A DNA stretch of 64,000 nucleotides from Chaenocephalus aceratus (lineage: Eukaryota > Chordata > Actinopteri > Perciformes > Channichthyidae): assembly GCA_023974075.1 (NCBI GenBank), contig CM043793.1, positions 6,543,628 to 6,607,627 on the forward strand. The letters run 5' to 3'. The position numbers and the translations under genes are program-made. The notes under the pieces are model-generated. The model did not search any database. It saw only the letters and a program-made list of their open reading frames with translations, and was not told the origin of the DNA. The first letter of the stretch is position 1. The number at the start of each line of letters is the position of its first letter. Shown here piece after piece: positions 34,815 through 45,904 of this stretch.

Positions 34815-35986
34815 CTGGTTCAGTATCAATGCTTTAGGATCAACAGGGTATATGATTAATAATGAGATAAACCTACAGCATTTGATGTGGGAAGTACAAA
34901 TACTTTGTTACTGTATTTAAGTAGATTTTTCTGGTATCAGTTCTACTCCAAGACATCGCTTTACTTTAGTATCATAAACAAAATACAGGAGTGTGCATGT
35001 TCTCCAGTCTTTTTCCCCCATTTACCCCCCCCCCATACAGAACAACACAACAGTAATAGTACGGAAACATTCAAAAATGATATACAAATTAAATAAAACA
35101 AGGAAAGCAATACAAATAAATAAGTCACATATTATCATTATTGACAAACGATAACTATATTTTCAAACATACGTACACCAGCCAATTAATCATACACTTC
35201 TGTATTCTGATTGAGTTCAAAAAATATTCACGTAAATGGGAAAAGCATCCTGGTTCCACCTAATGTCATACAGAAAACATGGTCAGCGTATGTGGCAATG
35301 ACAGTATTATAATTTTAAATATATCTTGATGTTCTATTAATATAGTGAGGTCCAGTTACCAGCTTGACTCAATACAACAGTTGGTAGTTATGGCTACTTT
35401 TAACCTATAAGTACATTTTAAAGCCCAAACTTCTTTACCTTTACTTGAGTAAAGAAGTTTAGTCAGTAGTACTTCAACTTTTACCAGAGTATATTCAAAC
35501 GTGTGGATCTGTACTTCTACTTGAGTGAAGGGTGTGTGTACCTTTGCCATCTCTGATGTGGGACGGAGCTTCAACAAAAATAACATTTGTCGGACTTGGT
35601 TTGAAGAACACAAGGGTCGCCGGGTCAAGTCCTGATCGGACTGGGCTCTGGTTTCAGACAGAGGGTGAAAAGAGGTGCTGCAGTATGAGAAAAAAGAGAT
35701 TTTGAACATTAAAGCATGGACATGTCACAGTAGAACCTGAAAATGAGCAGCATGTCCTGTTTAAATATGATTTTGTAAACTGATTGGTTTTTGCAACAGT
35801 CTCTGTAAATAAACAAACACCAATGCACGCGTCCGTTTTCTAGATTAGACAGGTATATTTGAAACGGAGTAAAAAAAAAGGAAATACAATGTAATCTTTA
35901 AGTTGTTTACATCAGTATGATAATTATAAAGGTATATCTTATTTTTCCCAGTGTATTTTATGTGTGTACAAGGGGAGGGTTTAGAG
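34815..35986. other. Intergenic, no gene recognised
   Basis: The stretch holds AT-rich and repeat-like sequence, with nothing coding. Around 35420-35545 the text ACTTTTAACC, TTTACTTGAGTAAAG and TACTTCTACTTGAGTGAAG is a degenerate repeat based on ACTTGAGTA, common in fish non-coding DNA. Confidence 0.4.
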
Positions 35987-37074
35987 CAGGGGTGGGGAAC
36001 CTTTTTCCTCTCAAGGGCCATTTCAATTTTTACAATATCCTCCGAGGGCCGTATACAAGTTATTGACCTCTGCTTAAAAATACTAAAATCACAGATTCAT
36101 TTGGCCTTTCTTTCATGCTGTGCAAAGAAAAAACAACCTCTTAATCCAGATATTTTACCATGACTCGCGCACGCATGCATGCATGCACGTGCACGGTTGT
36201 GGCATGACCACCAAAACAGAAAGATATGGACACAAGATGTGTGCAAATGTATTTAGACTCCTATCCATGTGGACACGATTTAAGTGGGGGGGAGCTAACC
36301 TCCTCTTGGGGGGGGCATCCTCCGCCGGAAAGATTTTTTTTTAAATGTTGAAGTTAAAAGCATCAATCTGGTGCACTTTGAGAGCAACATGAGGAGATCT
36401 ATGGATACATCTCTCAACACCCAGATGAAACAGAACTGTAAGCAGATTTATTTTTCTTTATGGATATTTTACAAATCACTCCCCTTTCAAACTGTGTTCT
36501 TGTTTATTAATATAACAACTTATTTTACCGTCATAGGGCCTATACTTTTTACCCGTTTACTTTATTCTCTTATTTTTTTATAACTATAATGATCATATAA
36601 AGATGTGCCTTTACCTCACTGGTTGGAGAACAAGCTTCTTATATTCGTTAGCATAGCTAGCTAACCAGATGCTAATAACAACAAAGTTATTGACTGTCTG
36701 ATCAGTATGACAGATGAGCAGATCGCCACTGGGCTATCAACTAAAGACACAGACACGCAGAAACTGCGGCATGTGTACGGCTCCTTATGGGTACTGCAAT
36801 TTCTGGAAGTGCCAGAGCGACGTTCTGGTGCTCTCCGGCAGAACTGCACCCCTGTCAGACGAGACATATACCATGTGATGACACGTTCGGCTCGTGTTGT
36901 GTTCAAGGACCCTGACCTTGGCTAGGAAAAACAGACACTCGCTTGTTTAATTTTTTTGCGGTCTCGATTTCTCTAATTTTTTTCTTTTTTGCGTGTTTAT
37001 AAATTACCTCGAGGGCCGCACCAAATTGTCTCGCGGGCCGTATACGGCCCGGGGCCGGAGGTTCCCCACCCCTG
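35987..37074. mobile_element. Non-autonomous hAT element with perfect 8-bp target duplication
   Basis: The ends CAGGGGTGGGGAACCT and AGGTTCCCCACCCCTG are perfect inverted repeats. GTTTAGAG flanks both sides (35979-35986 and 37075-37082). The interior (about 36280-36500) holds part of another repeat, also seen at 9300-9440 and 53920-54110, and a GCATGCAT tract near 36175. No transposase is present. Confidence 0.92.
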
Positions 37075-37408
37075 GTTTAGAGGTTGGAGTGACAGCGCCC
37101 TCTAGGGGCAACTGACATGAAAAGTTGTGAATGTAATCCTTTAGTCTGGAGAGGAAAACACTTCCCCTGGCTTCATGTTGTTATTAAACACCACTTGTTC
37201 ACCTCTTCCATAAATAAAGATACTGTCTGATTGTGTTCAGACCTACTGACCCTTTTTATTTAAAAAAAACATATGAGTTGTTGTTTAATATTAAAATCAC
37301 CTGTTTCCATGACTCTTCTGAACACTTCCACTACGTTCTTTTCTGGACACTGAGGGAGGAGGGTGCTCTGTAGTTTGTTGACCTGATTTGACAACAAACA
37401 ATTTAATG

Positions 37409-37532
<124 letters not shown>

Positions 37533-37724
37533 CCACAGAGAACATCCACAGAGAACATCCACATTGTTTCATGATGCCTCTTGTCCAGGATCCCCTCCTC
37601 TGCATGGACATGTAGGTGGGGAGGGGAGGGGGGTGACATATTATGTAATTATAATATATTACTGTTGTGTTACCAGGAGAAACTCCCTCTGGAGGAAACA
37701 GGGAATGTAGCCTTTGCAGACCAT

Positions 37725-38155
37725 TTATAATCAATCAATCAATATTAATGTATATAGCCTAATATCACAAAATGATTTGTCTCAGTGGACTTCACAGTGT
37801 GTACAGAATATCAGTATGACACTACGACACCCTCTGTCCTTAGACCCTCACATCGTACAAGGAAACACTTCCAGAGAAAACCCACAGTTTAAGGGGGAAA
37901 TGGGAGAAACCTCAGGGAGAGCAGCAGAGGAGGGATCCCTCTCCCAGGACGGACAGACGTGCAATAGATGCCGTGTGTAATCGAAAAGATAATACATTTA
38001 CAACATAGGTAGACCAAATGTTTGGAAATGCATGTGTCTGTAATAAGAAGATGAATCCACGAGGATGTCAACAATCCTGTGGGAGCCATCAGGGAAGCAG
38101 TATGATGAGAGTCAGGCAGGACCACAGGGACAGGTTCAGCCACGACTCGAAGTCC
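37725..38155. mobile_element. Dispersed fish repeat with (ATCA)n head
   Basis: ATCAATCAATCAAT is followed by GAAAACCCACAGTTTAAGGG, AAACCTCAGGGAGAGCAGCA and GAGGGATCCCTCTCCCAGGA, then GACAGACGTGCAATAGATG. This is the familiar body of an abundant teleost interspersed repeat. The family name is not certain. Confidence 0.6.
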
Positions 38156-38428
38156 ATGTATTAACATGAAGCCAAGTTGTTGCCTCTCAACTCAATCGCA
38201 CAACGTCACGTCCGTTAATTCCACAACCGCACACATGGATTACATCGATTTAATACATTAATGTAGCCGTTGTTTCTGCTAAAAGAGGTGTTGACCAGCT
38301 GGGGAAACAAGAAAATCAGTGAAATCGAGGTGTCATTATTATATTAATATTGACAATAACAACCGACCGTCGTGGGACAGCATTTGCTTGGCATTCGGGT
38401 ATTTGTGCCATGTAACCATACCGTGTAA

Positions 38429-38832
38429 ACTGGGTGTTTCTTAATGTCGAGTACGCTTGCTTGGTAGCACATGTCTTCTGAGCGTCTTGCTTCAGAAGCG
38501 AGGCAAGAATAACTTCCTGGCATTCGGAAAACAAGTGGAACGAGTGGAACAGGCTAGCAAGTGTGCAGGTGTGCATCATATGAGAGGCCCGCCTTACATT
38601 TTCTGCCACATATTTGGGGAAATTGGTCCGTGCGCAAAGCATTGTGGGGATTTTAAGACCGCGGAGTTACACATGTGCAGCCTCGAAATTTCTCCAAAAC
38701 GAAGTACGCCGGGCTCGGTAGATTTCCAAGTATGCTGGACATTGAACAGTACTTCGGTGGCACTCGATGACGTAGTATGCTTGAAATAGTGGCTCTGGAG
38801 CAGCTTTACTCGCGATGGAGAAACAACCCAGT
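38429..38832. mobile_element. MITE of a head-to-tail pair, copy 1
   Basis: The ends are ACTGGGTGTTTCTTAATGTC and the complement of GATGGAGAAACAACCCAGT. The interior (CTTGCTTGGTAGCACATGTC, AAGCATTGTGGGGATTTTAA) aligns along its length with the neighbour at 38833-39219. Confidence 0.75.
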
Positions 38833-39219
38833 GGCCGTTTCTCAATCGCGAGTACGCTTGCTTGGTAGCACATGTCTTCCGAGTCCTTCCTAGACAAGAA
38901 TCCTTCCTGGCATTCGGAAAACGAAGAGGGGAAACAGGCTAGCAAGTGTGCAGGTGTCCGTCATATGAGAGGCCCCCGCCTTACATTTCCGCCACAGATT
39001 TAGGGAAATTAGGTCCGTGCGCAAAGCATTGTGGGGATTTTAAGGACGTGAAGTCTACCCATGTGCAGCCACGAAATTTCCCCCAAACCAAGGAACGCGG
39101 CCTCGGTGGAATTCCAAGTATGCTGGAGATTGACAGTCCTTCGGCAGCACTCGATGACGTAGCATCCTTGAAATATTGGCTTGGAAGCCAGTTCTCCTCC
39201 TCGAGATTGAGAAACGGCC
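38833..39219. mobile_element. MITE of a head-to-tail pair, copy 2
   Basis: The ends GGCCGTTTCTCAATCGCGAG and GAGATTGAGAAACGGCC are inverted repeats. It begins at the base after copy 1 ends and has the same orientation. The two share most of their sequence but differ in their outermost bases, so they are subfamily members and not a simple duplication. Confidence 0.78.
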
Positions 39220-40326
39220 TCTGTGACGTTGAAGGGTTATGGCTAGAAAGGATCCGTCTTGTGTAAAACTCTCGCGAGAATTGCAAGTCACGTGGCTGAA
39301 TGTTTACGTTTGGCAGGCAGCCTTTCAGTTGCGATCGTTAACATCAATGGGCCACAGCAAATGATGAGAAGCTAAACTATTAATTTAGTCAATTACAGGG
39401 AGTGAGATTGTTAAAATAGGATGTTAGCGGTCTTGCTGTTCAAAGAAGAATGACAACACTGCAGATCACCAACACTATGGTTTATTTTTTATTCACAGGC
39501 AGGTCAACGTTGTCGCAGTAAAAGTCCCAAGATAGTTCCTGGTGCAATAAAATGTTCCCTTTCAGTGTTTCACTATTATATCTGATGTTTCTCTATTCAT
39601 ATTGCTGCTGCATTAATGTGTATGTTGCATGTTACTGCTGTAGATGTGTTTCCGAGCCGCTCCGATTACAACGAGAGTTACAACGAGAACGTGACGTTAT
39701 ATTTACACAAGATGGATCCTTTCTAGCCATAACCCGTTTGAAGGGACGAAATCGTGACATCTTCACGTCTTGCCGTGATACCGGGTTGCCTATAACACAT
39801 TTCAGGAGAGAAAAACACCAAAAAGCATTAAAGGGTCCCTTTACTCATTCTGTTATTACCATTTATGACTTATCAAGCAAACATAATCTTAAAATACATG
39901 GGTAGTTGGGTATCAGCTAAATCAAATGCAATGCAATTATTTAATCAGATTTTGATTCAGATTGATCTCAAACTGTCTACTTTTAAGCAGTCCAAAAACT
40001 CCTGAGACTTAACACGAAATGTACCTGGCGATATAACATTTGTATCCGCTCGATGTTCCTCAAGTCTTTCTGTTATTCAGTGTCTTCTTTATAGGCTGGT
40101 TTCCTGTACAAACACTTATCTTGTGCGTGAAAATTAACCAACTTGAAAAAGACTTAATTAAATTGAAGCGTATTATTGTATCTCTATGGTCCAGGTTCCG
40201 TGATAATGTCATAATACAGACTTGATATCTTTATCATGTTATAATATATAAATGATATAAAATAGTAAGTGTCAAAAAATACTTTATTCATTATATTTGT
40301 AATTAATGCAGATGTGAATATGAATA
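39220..40326. other. Intergenic, no gene recognised
   Basis: The sequence is of mixed composition and has no coding frame with a motif. GGATCCGTC/GACGGATCC-like words at about 39249 and 39710, near a shared TTTACACAAGA/TCTTGTGTAAA, form an inverted pair about 460 bases apart that may mark a further small element (about 39250-39760). Confidence 0.4.
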
Positions 40327-40330
40327 TTAA

Positions 40331-42190
40331 AGGTCCCATGTCATGGTCATTTCTACTGATCATAATTCCATTGTTGAGGTCTACTAGAATAGATTTACAT
40401 TGTTCAATGTTCCAAACTCACATTGGTTTCTCAAACAGCATCTCTGTAAAGTATGTGTATTCACTCTCTGTCCAACACGGCTTGTTGGACAACACACTCT
40501 CACTCCCTAAGCGTCCAGGAGCGACGCTTGGTCAGGGTCCCGTGGCGTGCAGTTGGGACGCGCAGAGGGTCCTTCAGCTTCATAAACGGACGCAAAGAGC
40601 TTTCAACTGAGGGGTGCGGGAGGAGACGAAAGGGAGGATACACGGGAGCAGACTAGTGGAAGTGTTTTTACTACTCGCATATAAAAGCCCCGCCCCCACC
40701 TTCACAGCTGGTCGATTTCAACAGAGGAAAACCGACAACTGGAAGATGAGTGGAAAAGCGTAACATAAATGTATAAGTGCTCACAGCTCCGTGGGAATTA
40801 TTATGTGCAATTCATTTCTAAAAGGCTTTCACATTACTATAATTATATTTTTATTTAAATGAAGGCTACATTTTACACCAAAACGGAACACAAAAGCAGG
40901 ACCAACCATCCATCCATCCATCCATCCATCTTCTCCCGCTTATCCGTGGTCGGGTCGCGGGGGTAGCAGTTCAGCAGAGAGCCCCAAACTTTCTTTTCCC
41001 TGGCGACATCAACCAGCTCTGACTGGGGGGTCCCAAGGCGCTCCCAGGCCAGCGAAGAGATATAATCCCTCCACCTGGTCCTAGGTCTACCCCTTGGTCT
41101 CTTCCCAGCTGGACGTGCCTGGAACACCTCCCTAGGGAGGCGCCCAGGTGGCATCCTAACTAGGTGCCCGAACCACCTCAACTGGCTCCTTTCGACGCGA
41201 AGGAGGAGCGGCTCAACTCCGAGTCCCTCCCGGATGACCGAACTTCTCACCTTATCCCTAAGGGAGACACCAGCCACCCGGCGGAGGAAAACCCATCTCG
41301 GCCGCTTGTATCCGCGATCTCGTTCTTTCGGTCATGACCCATCCTTCATGACCATAGGTGAGGGTAGGAACGAACACGGCCCGGTAGACAGAGAGCTTTG
41401 CCTTCTGGCTCAGCTCCCTTTTCGTCACAACGGTGAGGTAAAGCGACTGCAGTACCAACCATCATACATTGAATTCCTTGACTAACAAGAGAAAGATTCA
41501 TTCATTTAAATAAATGTTTACCAACAAATGGGCCGGTTCTAAGGGGTTATTCAGTTAAGCCCGATGAGAGGGGATACAGCTGTGCACATGTCATCATTAA
41601 CAGACGTCGTTTAAAAGTGACGTTTGAGTGAACGAGGACATCCCAATTAATACCTGAGGACTCCTCTGTCCTCGCGTCACCTCCTCGTGTCTCTCGCTCA
41701 CATCTTACGGAGACGGAGCTAAGACGCAAGGAAGGGAAGCGAGTGAGGGAAAGGAGGAGTCGAGGAGGGGTATTGGGATGAGGCTAGTGTGTTGTGTTGG
41801 AGCTCCTCCCCCCCCCCCCTCTGAGCCCACTGTGCTCTGATTGGTCAGCTTGCCCACTCTGTCTTGATGAGTCCACCACCGTTACAGCGGAACATCAGTG
41901 ATTATGTGTTACAATGGCGTTTGTTGGAAATCAGAAAATGACACCAGTAATGACAAACAGATGAGAATGCTGCGTGGGGTCTGGGTGCCGTGTTGGCGGG
42001 ACGTTCCCGGGCTCGCTGGTCCGCCCTTTCCAACGAGGCGTTCTGGGGCAGCATAGACAGGTATTTTCTGAGTTGTACTCGCTACAGGGTGTACTTTGAG
42101 GGTGTGTGGCTTTGCAGACCGTTTACATGCATAAAAGGCTATAACACACAAGGGGACGGGTAATAACCAGAAAAGCATGTCATGGGACAT
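40331..42190. mobile_element. TTAA-flanked non-autonomous element with nested LINE tail
   Basis: The left end AGGTCCCATGTCATGGTCAT and the right end GCATGTCATGGGACAT are imperfect inverted repeats. They lie between TTAA at 40327-40330 and TTAA at 42191-42194. The interior contains the RTE-like LINE fragment (40895-41458) and other repeats. GTCCAGGAGCGACGCTTGGT and TTCAGCTTCATAAACGGACG at 40515-40590 recur inverted at about 50060-50150. Confidence 0.7.
40895..41458 (-). mobile_element. Non-LTR retrotransposon 3' end (RTE/Rex3-like), frameshifted
   Basis: On the - strand VTKRELSQKAKLSVYRAVFV and LTYGHEGWVMTERTRSRIQA are followed by a frameshift at about 41280. The next frame continues REGLGVEPLLLRVERSQLRW, FGHLVRMPPGRLPREVFQAR and RPRGRPRTRWRDY. 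This is the conserved post-polymerase C-terminus of an abundant fish non-LTR element. The 3' end is the tetranucleotide tail (ATGG)n, seen on + as CCATCCATCCATCC at 40905-40930. The family label is by memory of the motif only. Confidence 0.8.
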
Positions 42191-42353
42191 TTAAAAAAGG
42201 AATGAAACCAGCAGTCATCAAGTATAATGCTAAAAAGTCTCTGGTTCCACTGTCTGATACTTTTCTGCTTTTTAAATTCTAAATATCTTGAATTGATTTA
42301 TTTTGACTGTATGACAAAAAGGACATTTACAAATGTGTTTTAACTAATGTTAG

Positions 42354-44482
42354 CAGTGGCGTTTCTATATGTACAAAAGTGGTGGGGCACAACACACTTA
42401 GATGTCTATATATAAGCTTCTGCAGTGAGGTTCATGGCTGTGAGGCACTGGCACTGACTCTTCAGGTTTACAAATATTATATTTTGACCTAAATCAAAAT
42501 ATAATATTATTTTCAAAAGCTTTTTTTGTCTGATGCTTCAATTAATTTTAAACAGACAGTTCAACAGAAGGATACCCACAACATGTAATTTTATCATTTA
42601 AATATTGAATTGTTCTCTCTTAGTAAGATCCCATTTTCAATAACATGGCGGTCTTACCTTGACTTGAAGATTAAGTCAATTTGCCTATCCTTCTGGACAA
42701 AAATCGCTATTACATTTTTGTAAAAGTCCTCCTTATGTTCTTGTAGTTTCAAAAGTCTATCATAAATCTAATCTAATCAATAGATTTATGATTCGAAAAT
42801 TATAAAAGTAGAGTAGACATGTGGATATTATCCGGCTGAACAAAACGTTCATTTATCGAACAGGTTTGTTTCCCACAGACCTTACAGTATTTGGAGCTAT
42901 TTTCTAAAATGCTATGGAGAAATATCATTGCTTTTTTTGTCGAGGGAAGCCATGCGCAGCTTACTTCCGGGTTTTAGGACGCCTCACTGCAGCTCTCTCG
43001 TCTCCTCTTCACACACCACTTTTCGCGGCACACGTACTTACAGCCAATCAGCTCTGAATGATGTGAGATGACGTATGGTGGGGATGGCAGCACTATGCTC
43101 CTCGGGTCATTATTTTTTTGCCACACACATTAAATAGGAAAATATTCTGAGCATGCGCAGTGTAGTTTTTACAGTCACCATTGACTTAGACAGTAATGCC
43201 CCTTTCACACCAGCGCCTTTTCAGCTCCGGCTCGGAGCTGGAGCCTGAAAAGCGCCGGGTTTTCCTGTTCACACCGCAGCGGCGCCGGCTCTTAGTTCCG
43301 GAATCCGCTTCATTTCCAGCTCCACAAAATTGTCGGTCCAGAGGCAAGAGCTTTGGAGCTAAGAGGTGACGTTGCTTCCGTCTCTCTTACGTCGAGGCGT
43401 GCAGGAAACTAAACCCACCTCCCTGAACATGGGTCGACTGTCATGCCTGCCTACAAGCAGTAGTGCCTATAAACACACTTTATAAAGTCAGGCAACACTA
43501 ACCAGGCTTCGTGTGATTCTGTTTATTTGTACCTTACTTTGACCATCCGTTCACTGTTATCGATCATTGTGGAGAGAGGCAGACGTGTTGTTTTGTATTA
43601 TTGCAGCTATCGGATGCAAGTAGTCAGTTTAGCTTCGGTTGCTATGCCAACATCACCCGTTTTATACCAGAGAAACTTTCATAACAGCGTTGTGATACCA
43701 AACAGCGTCAATTCAGACTGACACACATTCACTTAGGCTAAGGGGAGCTGGGGATATGCATCAGCTGCTTGTGTGAGTCGGACAGTGAATACTTTAGAGC
43801 GGCCGCTGCAGTGCGAGCTAACCGGGAGCTAACGGGAGAATAAACTCCCGTGGAAGAGCAGCCAATACTGCAGCGGTCGGTAAATGCTGCAGAAACACAT
43901 TAATAAACAATGAACCACGGCACTCTGGAGCAAAGCATAAGGTTGGAGAAGTCGTTATTCAATTTATTCTGGCTTCGTGTGATTAAAAGCAACACGATCA
44001 TCGACCCGACGCAGTTGTTGTTGTTGTTGTTGTGAGCGCTGTAATGGCTGCCGTTGGGGAGCAAATCAGCGATGTAAAGGGTGACGTCATGACGCAGCAA
44101 GGGCAGCTCTGGGGCGCCAGTGGGCGGTGTGAACAGAGCGGGAGCTGAAAAGGGAAACCGGAGCTGAACCAGAAAAGCTCCCGCTCGGAGCTAGAAACTG
44201 AAAAGCGCTGGTGTGAAAGCCGCATAAGAGGGAGGGGCAGGATCGGGTTTTGTCCCACATGGCTCTAAACAGCTCAATAGGCACACTGTAGACACTAATT
44301 AGAAGAACACAGACTAAAACAGCAATGTACAGACGAATCAGATGATTAAACATGATCTTAAAATATATTTAATATATTTTTTAATTCATTTTTTGCATTT
44401 TTTTGTAATCATTATTTGTAATACTTTCTGCTGACACTAGGTGGGGCTGTGCCCACCTGCCCCTAATGACCAGTCACCACTG
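42354..44482. mobile_element. hAT element with 8-bp duplication, carrying nested insertions
   Basis: The left end CAGTGGCGTTTCTATATG and right end GACCAGTCACCACTG are hAT-like termini. AATGTTAG occurs at 42346-42353 and 44483-44490. The 2129-bp span contains a Harbinger-type MITE (43197-44224) and a segment (about 42765-42990) matching the hAT copies at 27552 and 58755. No transposase was recognised. Confidence 0.85.
43197..44224. mobile_element. Harbinger-type MITE nested in a hAT element
   Basis: The ends TGCCCCTTTCACACCAGCGC and GCGCTGGTGTGAAAGCCGCA are inverted repeats that extend through CTTTTCAGCTCC/GAGCTAGAAACTGAAAAG. TAA flanks both sides (43194-43196 and 44225-44227). A (GTT)n tract is at about 44010-44032. 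No coding frame. Confidence 0.82.
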
Positions 44483-44490
44483 AATGTTAG

Positions 44491-44996
44491 GAGTTTGCTC
44501 CTATTTTCTGTCATTTTCTGGATTAATCAAAGATATAAAAAAGAACAAGTCAACAAACTGACTTTGCAACTTACAAATGTTCAAAACAGTGATCATCAAG
44601 TGTCAGAGGAAGAAACACATTTATCTACATTTTATTTACAGCATTTATATATTACTGATGACTGTCTGCATGGAGGGGGGGGCTCTGGATCAGTCACAGC
44701 TGAGTTCCCTGCGGATGGACAGAGCATTTATTAAAAGAGTACATCATGATTATTGATGCATACACGTGTTTGTCACAGCTGGTAAAGGTGAATCTAACGT
44801 TCATTACTTAATATACTGCTGCTGGATGTCTCAACCAATAATTATAACTTAATGTTTTTTTATTAGTTGATTTATATTAGGTTTTAGATAATATTCTCAA
44901 TCTGTAAAATAACTACAGCTTTCAGACCAAGAAGTATTGGCTTCTAAAAGTAAATGTATCACATTTTGCGTACATAAAAGGAAAATATTAAAGGTA
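44491..44996. other. Intergenic, nothing recognised
   Basis: AT-rich sequence. A short stretch (CACAGCTGGTAAAGGTG at 44776) recurs at about 50732, indicating an old shared repeat. Confidence 0.4.
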
Positions 44997-45000
44997 GGGT

Positions 45001-45340
45001 AGGTAAGAATGGAGAAACCAGCTCGAGTGCGCTAGAATTAGAATCAGACTTCCTCACAGAGCCCCTCCTCCAACACACACGAACGCGCACATGACCAATG
45101 AGGGCACGAGATAAGTTTGTGCACGAGATGGAAGGCTGACAGGCAGGTAAGCCATCCAGTTATTTAGCCGAGCCGGTGAAAATAATTGGTCTAGCTTTTT
45201 ACAGCGCCACGGCTTCCACAGATGACATTTTTTTATGTATTTATTGTCAAAGCATTTAATATATTCATTGCTATCGCGATGTTAAGAGCATTCCATGGAA
45301 TATAACAAAGTGTTTCTGAAGTGAATGACCTACCCCACCT
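45001..45340. mobile_element. TTAA-flanked MITE, copy 3 (reverse orientation)
   Basis: It lies between TTAA at 44997-45000 and TTAA at 45341-45344. The interior is the reverse complement of the 6233-6609 copy (GAGGGCACGAGATAAGTTTG, AAGAGCATTCCATGGAATAT). It lacks the L2 insertion found in copy 2, which confirms that the insertion is secondary. Confidence 0.85.
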
Positions 45341-45479
45341 TTAAGCCAAAATTCAAGTACCTCAAGATTGTTGTTGTTCTGTACTTTAATTAATGAAGTT
45401 AATGCACTTGGCATAGTGGCTAAAGCATACAGTCTGATTACCTTAAATTGACTTAAAGTTCTCCAATTATACAATTTTT

Positions 45480-45900
45480 CATCAATATATTACAGGTCTC
45501 AGATATATACAAAACATGTCTCTGAAGTGTTTGGCTCCAAATACCAAACAGATCGTTGTAGCATCCCATAATCCCCTCTGTTTCAGCCCTGTTTCCAAAG
45601 TGCTGATTCTCTGTCTGTTACTTCAGATGAAAATAAGGAGCCCCTCCCCACGCCCCTCTGAGAGACATTTGGTTAGAAAGAACACATTAGCCGCTTTCAC
45701 ACCAAGTACTTTGCCGTACTTAGTGCCCAGCACCCATGGAACTAAGATCCCGTTTACACGAGGACGATACGGGTTGTATCGTTTCACTTGCGTATAGCCC
45801 TTTAGTTTACACGAGGCCGTAACAAAACAGACCCCGCAAACGATAACGGGTCCCAAGGTGAATAGATCTGCAAACGGAACGCTCTGGGGGGTCAAACGGC
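45480..45900. repeat. Dispersed repeat shared with 56415-56640, plus MITE remnants
   Basis: The segment 45480-45690 (ACATGTCTCTGAAGTGTTTG, CAGCCCTGTTTCCAAAGTGC, CCACGCCCCTCTGAGAGACA) is the reverse complement of 56415-56640. From about 45690 there are remains of MITE ends (GCTTTCACACCAAGTACTTT and CCGTTTACACGAGGACGATA). Confidence 0.65.
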
Positions 45901-45904
45901 TCCG

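Noticed and set aside
41909..42190. 93-residue - strand frame with a hydrophobic start resembling a signal peptide
   Set aside because: It lies wholly in the terminal part of a TTAA-type element and starts in its inverted repeat.
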